Assembly: GCA_964036155.1 (NCBI GenBank)
Contig: OZ038423.1
Span: 80,553,249-80,617,248 of the forward strand
From: Diploscapter coronatus
Taxonomy: Eukaryota > Nematoda > Chromadorea > Rhabditida > Rhabditidae
Length of the DNA stretch: 64,000 nt
Reading direction: 5' to 3'
This document shows positions 58,255-64,000 of this stretch, piece by piece. The notes beneath the pieces are model-generated. The model was given only the letters and a program-made list of their open reading frames with translations, was not told the origin of the DNA and ran no database searches. Each line of letters starts with the position of its first letter. Within the stretch, counting starts at the first letter, position 1. A program made the position numbers and the translations under genes.

Positions 58255-60275
58255 TGAATTTAACTTTATAAAAATTATTGCCTTTTCGAAGATTTTGTCT
58301 ATAAGCGATAAGCAGCTAATATTTTGACAGATGACCAACGGATATTATTTCTTTCGAAAAGATACAACAAATTTGAAAGGTAGAAAGGACTGCATGGTTG
58401 AAATAAAAGAAATTTGGGGGGCTTGTAAATTTTGAAGTGGGTTTCAGAAAATTTCATATTAATTTGAGTATCATTGATATTTAGTTGCTAATGATTACTA
58501 CCTAAAAATAATGATAAATTTTTTGAAGACGGCTATTGAATATAAGTTTGTTCTAAGTAAATGCTCGTAATATATTAAAATGGTGAAAAACGTCGGAAAG
58601 AAAAAGAATCTAAATATGTTACATTCAATTCTATACCAATTAAGATTTAAAAATGATTACTTAGTTGCAAAAGATATAAGCATTTCATATCCTAAAAAAA
58701 TTAAATTGAAAGCGGTTTACATATTAGTTGATAGTTGGTACGGTTTGCGCGGACTCATAGTTGGCGGGTTTTTTATTGGAAAATAGTATGACTCAGACAT
58801 AAAAAGCTCACAGGCTATGGGCATTGCGCGAACCCGCGAACCGCGCCAACTGATTAACTAAGTCATTGAAAAGTCATCGTAATTTTTCGTAAGAGAACAT
58901 TGAGAAACGAAGTCTTATGTGGACCGAAAAAAGATGACCGATCAGAGCAATTATTATAAGATCGTAAAATAGTTGTCAGCTTTTTCATTCGCAGATTACA
59001 AATGCCATGACGCCGAAAGATCACGCTCTAATACTATTAGGCAAACGCGCGATTTACTATTAAATTTATAAAATGTACCTAAAATTATAATTAAAGTTGT
59101 ATAATAACTCAAAGTCCAAAAATAATATCTCAATGAGAAATTTGATTTAAAATATTTATAATCACCGATACTTGTAAAATTAACAAAGAAAAGCATTGTA
59201 AATTAAGGAAGCATAATAAGAAAGCTGTTGCCTCTGAATGATCTTTAAATTAACTATCTGTAGGTGTAGTAATCTTGCATTTATCAAACACGCTCATTAC
59301 AACCGGAACCCATAAAATTAATGCAATGAGGGCGGCTACTAGTTTAATCAAATGATAACGTTTCCTGTAATGCTTAAATATCTGAAATTTTTATACATTT
59401 ACTACGTCACGAATGGTATCAATAATTATCAGACATTCTCGTATATAAATGCATGACATAGCGATAATTATGTAAGTTGCTCGCTATAAATATCCATTTT
59501 ATAGAGATTATTCCGAGTTACTTCGTATTATATTTGCATTTTTAAGGATGGAATTATTCCCACTTTTGGTGTCAAGCGTTTAACTTCAATGCATAGGTCT
59601 TGACATCTAAGTTCAGCATATTTGCGTAAAACGCTCTTAGATTGCTCTTATCTTTTATTTTATGAGTCTCGGAAATTTTCGTACTTTGCATAGTTTATTA
59701 CCGAAAGATCACTCGGAAAGTTCAAGTGCGTAGGATTTTAAAAATTTTCGATAAAAATGATCAAATCTATCACGACATCTAATATTATTTCGTTAACTTT
59801 TGAACAAGCATGACTTTATATCTTACTAAAAAATAAAACGTTTCCAAAAACTTTATGAAATTTTATGGGCTAATTCATTTGTTGCAACTTCGCTATCAAG
59901 TAAAATATAATTCTTATTTTAAAATTGTCTAGAAAGTTCTAGACAAATTTTCGTTTTTTTCGCGAAAATATTCTACACCAAAACTCCCACATTCTCACCA
60001 TCATCTGCTCAGCTCGTTTTTGCCGTTTTTGTGCGGAGCATTATTATTAGTTCAATTATGGCCCTTTTTATGACTAATGTGCTGCGAATGTTTTCGGAAT
60101 AATTTTGCTCTCGGGGCTTATCTTTCGTCGTTAAATTTTCCAGCGCCTTGCAGGTGTCAGAGGCTGCGGGTATTTAAAACTGTTTGTGAACGTTCACAAT
60201 CTTTGAGGCCAGCCGCCCATAGGGTAAAATGTGGCCTTTTTCAGATATTTCTGAACATTTTTAAAATTACTTAAA
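58255..60275. other. A/T-rich DNA without a recognised gene
   Basis: About 2 kb of low-complexity A/T-rich sequence, probably intron of the minus-strand gene or intergenic. No supported exon. A short palindrome (AAATAGCCTTC/GAAGGCTATTT) lies just upstream near 58000. Confidence 0.45.
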
Positions 60276-60418
60276 ATGGCTATTTGGAAACCGCGAGACC
60301 ACGAGACGTAGGCGAAATAGTATGGGATTAGGGTAGGGTATGGAAGAAGGTACTTTCTTTTCCTACACTATTTCTCGATGCCTCGCGTTTCGTGGTCTTG
60401 CGGTTTCCAAGTTGCCGT
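60276..60418. repeat. Foldback element, family A
   Basis: AAATGGCTATTTGGAAACCG and GGCGAAATAGTATGGGATTA on the left match, in reverse complement, the right arm starting AACGGCAACTTGGAAACCGC and continuing CGAGAAATAGTGTAGG. It is close in sequence to the 30370-30493 copy at its outer ends. Confidence 0.8.
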
Positions 60419-60646
60419 TAAACATTCCATTATTTATTGTGATTATTATTAGACCCTCGTAGTTACCCACCTTTTTCTGTTAATACAAAGAAAACGACAA
60501 CAAGTTGGTGTTAGGGGAGTAGTAACTACAGCGGGTCAATGATTTCGTTATTGCTGCTCGAAATTCAAGGTTGTAAATGTTTAGACATGTGCGTGTGTCT
60601 AAACATTTACAACTCTGTCGAAATTATGTTAAATTTCCTCTTTCAG

Positions 60647-61200
60647 GTTACCAATTTTCCACAAGATGGTACAACCAACTAATCTACTCCATTCCTCAAA
60701 CGAAAAGCCGATCTTCACCGTGGTTAATGTGGACAGGGATGAAGATCAGCCGGCGATGCAAGAACAGGATTTAGGCAAGCATTTCAACTGTAATTTTTGT
60801 TATCTATTGGCAAGTTATTATCAATGATCGATTATTTGAGATAAAGTAAATGATACTGACTTTTGTTGCGCGGTAAATTAGTCCGTCGTTTGCATCCGAC
60901 TTTACGCTATTGCATCATATTCAAGTAACGAGATAGACGACTATTTGTGCGTCATTTATTTCGTCTCAAGTTATCGGTCAATGAAAATACCTATGACATT
61001 GACTATATTAACATATCAACACTGATATATCATTTCGCTAAGCATATTGTTTTGCAGAACCTCAATTCGTACTGTGCCCTAACGAATCTCACGCCAGGAT
61101 GTTCAAATTCATCGCTTATTTCATCGGGTTTTCAATCGCGATTATTGCCGTCGTCTTAATTGTTCTATTCATAGGGTTTGGACTTTCGCATTATAATTAA
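60647..61200 (+). CDS. Small single-pass membrane protein, 83 residues
   Basis: CTCTTTCAG at 60646 is followed 19 bases later by the ATG at 60666. Exon 60666-60774 encodes MVQPTNLLHSSNEKPIFTVV, then NVDRDEDQPAMQEQDL. The intron starts AG|GCAAGC, the usual context of GC-AG introns, and ends TTTTGCAG at 61057. Exon 61058-61200 continues in phase with EPQFVLCPNESHARMFKF, then a strong membrane span (IAYFIGFSIAIIAVVLIVLF) and IGFGLSHYN with TAA. Total 252 bases, 84 codons. An acidic N-terminus and a near C-terminal span suggest a tail-anchored or type II topology. No named family was recognised. It lies antisense to the region that may be intron of the cysteine-rich gene. Confidence 0.7.
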
Positions 61201-61285
61201 CCATTTTTACAAATTATTACGTTACAAACAGACCTAGGGGAAGACTTTCTACCAAAGCGACAAATTCTAGGATAGGGATTCGCCG

Positions 61286-61425
61286 CAAGGCCTCTTCCAC
61301 TAGTTACCCCCAAGTTACTCTTACCCTTTTGTAGAAGTTATCCTCCTGTTTCTCTTCCCCATGCTACTTCTCGAAAAGAAGGTAGCTTCTACAAAAGGGT
61401 AAGAGTAACTAGTGCAAGAGGCCTC
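61286..61425. repeat. Inverted repeat with arms of about 50 bases (family D)
   Basis: AAGGCCTCTTCCACTAGTTA then CTCTTACCCTTTTGTAGAAG on the left is matched, in reverse complement, by AGGCCTCTTGCACTAGTTAC then TCTTACCCTTTTGTAGAAGC on the right. A near-perfect hairpin with a 40-base loop. Confidence 0.82.
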
Positions 61426-62793
61426 CTCAAGACAAAGTTTTTCTAGAAACTTGAAGTAGAAGGTAGTTCGCAACAAGATTTTAGTGAAATATTCAAGGTT
61501 GAGAGGTTAGCAGGGAAAATTTGGCTTAAACACTGCCTAGGTCTGGTTACAACTTCAAACTGATCTCAAAACGCTTGTAAATAAATCGTTTATTTTGAAT
61601 AGCTTTGTTGATAAGTACCCGTTTTTCATGAACAATTTGAAAGTAGGAAGTCTAGTGAATGTCACGATTTGTCGTAGTCGTCATCTGATTCAGAAAGATC
61701 GGGGCCCTGAACTTAAAAATAAGATAAGAAAGTATGTTTCAAATTACTTCAAGACAAGTTACAGCTCATTTTTAGTCCTGATTGTGTGATAAGTTGAATT
61801 TAAAATTTTTAAAATATGTTTAGAATAATCTCAAATCTTTTTTCCTATTTATATTCACTAATTCCATTTGGGATTTGTAATTTTAGATTTAAAAAAAAAA
61901 TAAATGGTAAAGTTAAAAAAAACTTACATGCTGAATCTTGTCATCCAACATTCGAAAGAAATCTATCTGGCTAGCGCTCTCGACAGCCCTGAAAATTACT
62001 TTTTTAGAATTTATATTATGATTTGTGAGGAGGTAAATACTGTGCATACTCTTTGCAACTCGCTTTTGCACGAGCCACGTCTCTCCCCTCCCTTTTCGTT
62101 ATTATCTCTTCCATCTTTTCAGGACGCATGCTATTTCTTGGGAGTTGAGCCCGCGAAAGGAGAGTTTCAAAATCCATGCAATATTTCCCTTCTCACATTC
62201 CATAATAAAGCGATTTACAAATGAAATAACTTCATAGATCGTCGCTGTTTGAGTATAAAAATGCCTAATGAAAGGGATTTTCCACTTCCTTGACTTCATT
62301 GTTAAGGGAATTGAGGGAATTATTATGTGTAAAAAAGTGGAACTAATGAGATCACATAGTCTCTCAGACGTCGACATTTTTAGACCGATTGAGGAGTTAC
62401 TTGAAAAAATACTCATTTTTTTCAGACAATTGACTTTTTAGGGTATTTTTTAATGTAAAAATAGACTATTTTTGAGAATTGTGGCTAAAAATGCAGTTTT
62501 AAAATATTTTTACCTAAAAATGCACCTTTTGAATACTTTTTTATCCTGAGTGCATAAAAACAACCTTTATACTTATTTAAGCTATAAATATTCGAAATAA
62601 CTTCTCACATAAACGATGAACATATCAAAAGCTTCGGCTTTTTCCTAATTTATTTTGGACACAAAAGATACAAATTTGTACCTATTCAGACTAAATGAAT
62701 AAATAATCCTAGATCTATTTCCTCGGTGCAAAGAGCAATTGAATTAGTTTGTAGCTAATAGAGGAAATTGTCGATAAATTAAAATTGTTTACC
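61426..62793. other. A/T-rich DNA without a recognised gene
   Basis: Open frames at 61595-61789 and 61904-62224 have no splice or conservation support. Probably intron of the minus-strand gene or intergenic DNA. Confidence 0.45.
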
Positions 62794-62892
62794 CGGTTGA
62801 TTTGAGGAGAGGCACTGGCGGGAGATTGGGGTGATGTGACGACGGCGGTTGGTTTGAATAGTGCGTTGAATGAGGACCTGTAGCGGAGTAAT
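62794..62892 (-). CDS. Possible upstream exon of the cysteine-rich gene
   Basis: The minus strand has CCGCTACAG before 62892 and a donor (GGGTAAAC) at 62793. One frame reads VLIQRTIQTNRRRHITPISR, then QCLSSNQP, and ends in phase 1. It joins to the 54306 exon, which starts in phase 1, as ...QPGSILAQTPVIGGSC. Another open frame (FNALFKPTAVVTSPQSPASA) would need a weaker acceptor downstream. The placement is uncertain. Confidence 0.45.
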
Positions 62893-63175
62893 GGCTAAAT
62901 AAACGGGATTTTTTTTGTTTATTAATGTGAAAATAACTTGAAACCCAGGACTAACCAAAAACATCTGTGGAAATGTTCCAGGAAAAATGATCTATCTTTT
63001 GTGTTAGAGTTCGTCCCTGTGTTTTCATTGTACGTATCGTAGTTTAAAACTTTTAATTTCAAAAATGATGTGAATATGTTCCACTAAAGTGTGATATAGT
63101 AAGAATAAAGAAAGGAAGTAGAGAAGGAAAGTATAAAAGATAAAGGGGAAGAGCTTAAACGTAAGAAAGAAGACT

Positions 63176-63260
63176 AACTTATTTGATGCAGGTGATCTTG
63201 CTATTGGAATCGATAGGGCCGAGGGTGAAGCGGAGTTCTGCGTGGGCGTGGCGAGGGGCG
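63176..63260 (-). other. Coding-like stretch with a stop abutting a splice donor
   Basis: One minus-strand frame reads AHAELRFTLGPIDSNSKITC, then IK and TAA, immediately before GTTAGT. The codons are strongly C-ending like highly used nematode codons. An in-frame TGA lies upstream near 63251. It could be the last exon of another minus-strand gene, an exon of the cysteine-rich gene read in a different frame (ASPSALSIPIARSPASNK), or an inactivated exon. Confidence 0.35.
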
Positions 63261-63991
63261 GACAGTCAGTGCAGAGCGGCCAACAGTGCGACAGCGCGGA
63301 GCCCATCTTGGCTAACAATGCGTGGGTGGAGCAAAGCACAGAAAATGCAAGTGCACATCATAGACGCATCGAGTATAGGTCTTGGGCAGAAACTCATCAA
63401 ATGTAACGACAATGTTCTAGAGCATGATTCGGAAATTTCCGAAGATGATGGTGTTCTGAAAAAAGAACGATTTTCCCACGATAAGAACAGTGCCCTCGTG
63501 TTCATAAACCCATCGGCGAGCCTCCCAATGCGTTTATGAATACGGACACTGGGCTCGTACCAAAGTCCCGCCTCATGTAAACTAAAGGTTCGCGTGAGGT
63601 GGATTTAGCACGATCCCAAAATATTTCGAAAAAAATTCAAAGGTGACGAACCTTTGAAAATATTGATCATTCCCGACAAAAAATGAAGTTGAGATCATTT
63701 TCGTTGGAAAATCGCGACATTTTTTATTTCGCCGAGAGTTGAAAGCAAAATCATCGAAAATGCTCCCCGGACACACGCAAGCAGAATGAAAAATTCAGCG
63801 GATTTCGATGATAAGATGGGAAATTTCAGAGATTTCAAAGGATTAGATATGTTGCAGAGAAATCTTTGAGTAAAGATTTTTGGACCATAAACAATGATCA
63901 GTCAAAGTTGTATGAGAAAATAGTCGAAAATTAGAATTTTTAACAACCACCTTCTAAATTAAATTAAAAGACAAAAAAACAAAACAAAACT

Positions 63992-64000
63992 ACCTGGGAT
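63992..64000 (-). CDS. Edge of an exon running off the right end
   Basis: On the minus strand the last bases read ATCCCAG followed by GTAGTTTTG, a plausible exon end and 5' splice site. It fits a minus-strand gene continuing beyond the window. Only a few bases are visible. Confidence 0.35.

Noticed and set aside
61595..62224. Plus-strand frames of 64 and 106 codons after the small membrane-protein gene
   Set aside because: Low-complexity A/T-rich sequence without acceptors at the start or conserved motifs.
1..64000. tRNA, rRNA, spliced-leader RNA genes, CRISPR arrays or transposase genes
   Set aside because: I looked for B-box-like GGTTCGAANCC words, conserved rRNA blocks, regularly spaced repeats and transposase motifs and found none I could support by eye. 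A covariance-model search would be decisive for small RNAs.

Overview
The window is nuclear DNA from a rhabditid nematode, close to Caenorhabditis in gene content. Signs of this are the short A/T-rich introns with TTTTCAG-type acceptors, acceptor-like sites just 5' of start codons that fit spliced-leader trans-splicing, and five genes readable as one-to-one homologues of C. elegans genes. All gene models below were built by hand from conserved protein sequence, splice-site consensus and reading-frame phase.

Layout. (1) 515-7710 (+): EMC1, the large lumenal subunit of the ER membrane protein complex, in 27 exons. (2) 9140-19160 (-): a body-wall-muscle myosin heavy chain (unc-54 type), tail-to-tail with EMC1 and cut into about 31 exons. 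(3) 19161-21257: mostly non-coding, with a few unresolved coding-like exons. (4) 21258-24009 (-): the nucleoporin SEH1 (npp-18) with a long acidic N-terminal extension. (5) 25124-34077 (+): neuronal syntaxin-1 (unc-64) with three alternative last exons, each encoding a different membrane anchor. (6) 36810-39152 (+): an RS-rich zinc-finger protein with C2H2 and Nab2-like CCCH fingers. (7) 39826-40567 (-): the FMRFamide-like neuropeptide precursor flp-25. (8) 43684 to at least 54306, probably past the right edge (-): a very large secreted cysteine-rich modular protein. Its long 5' introns hold small opposite-strand genes, the clearest being an 83-residue single-pass membrane protein at 60666-61200.

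Introns and intergenic DNA carry many foldback (MITE-like) elements. Several have different arms but share an internal GAAATAGT-type core. There is no rRNA, CRISPR or prokaryote-type structure. The genes do not form one pathway. Syntaxin and FLP-25 both belong to neurosecretion, UNC-54 to muscle contraction, EMC1 to membrane-protein insertion and SEH1 to the nuclear pore. From memory, unc-54 is on C. elegans chromosome I while unc-64, npp-18 and flp-25 are on III, so the window probably spans a chromosomal rearrangement relative to C. elegans.
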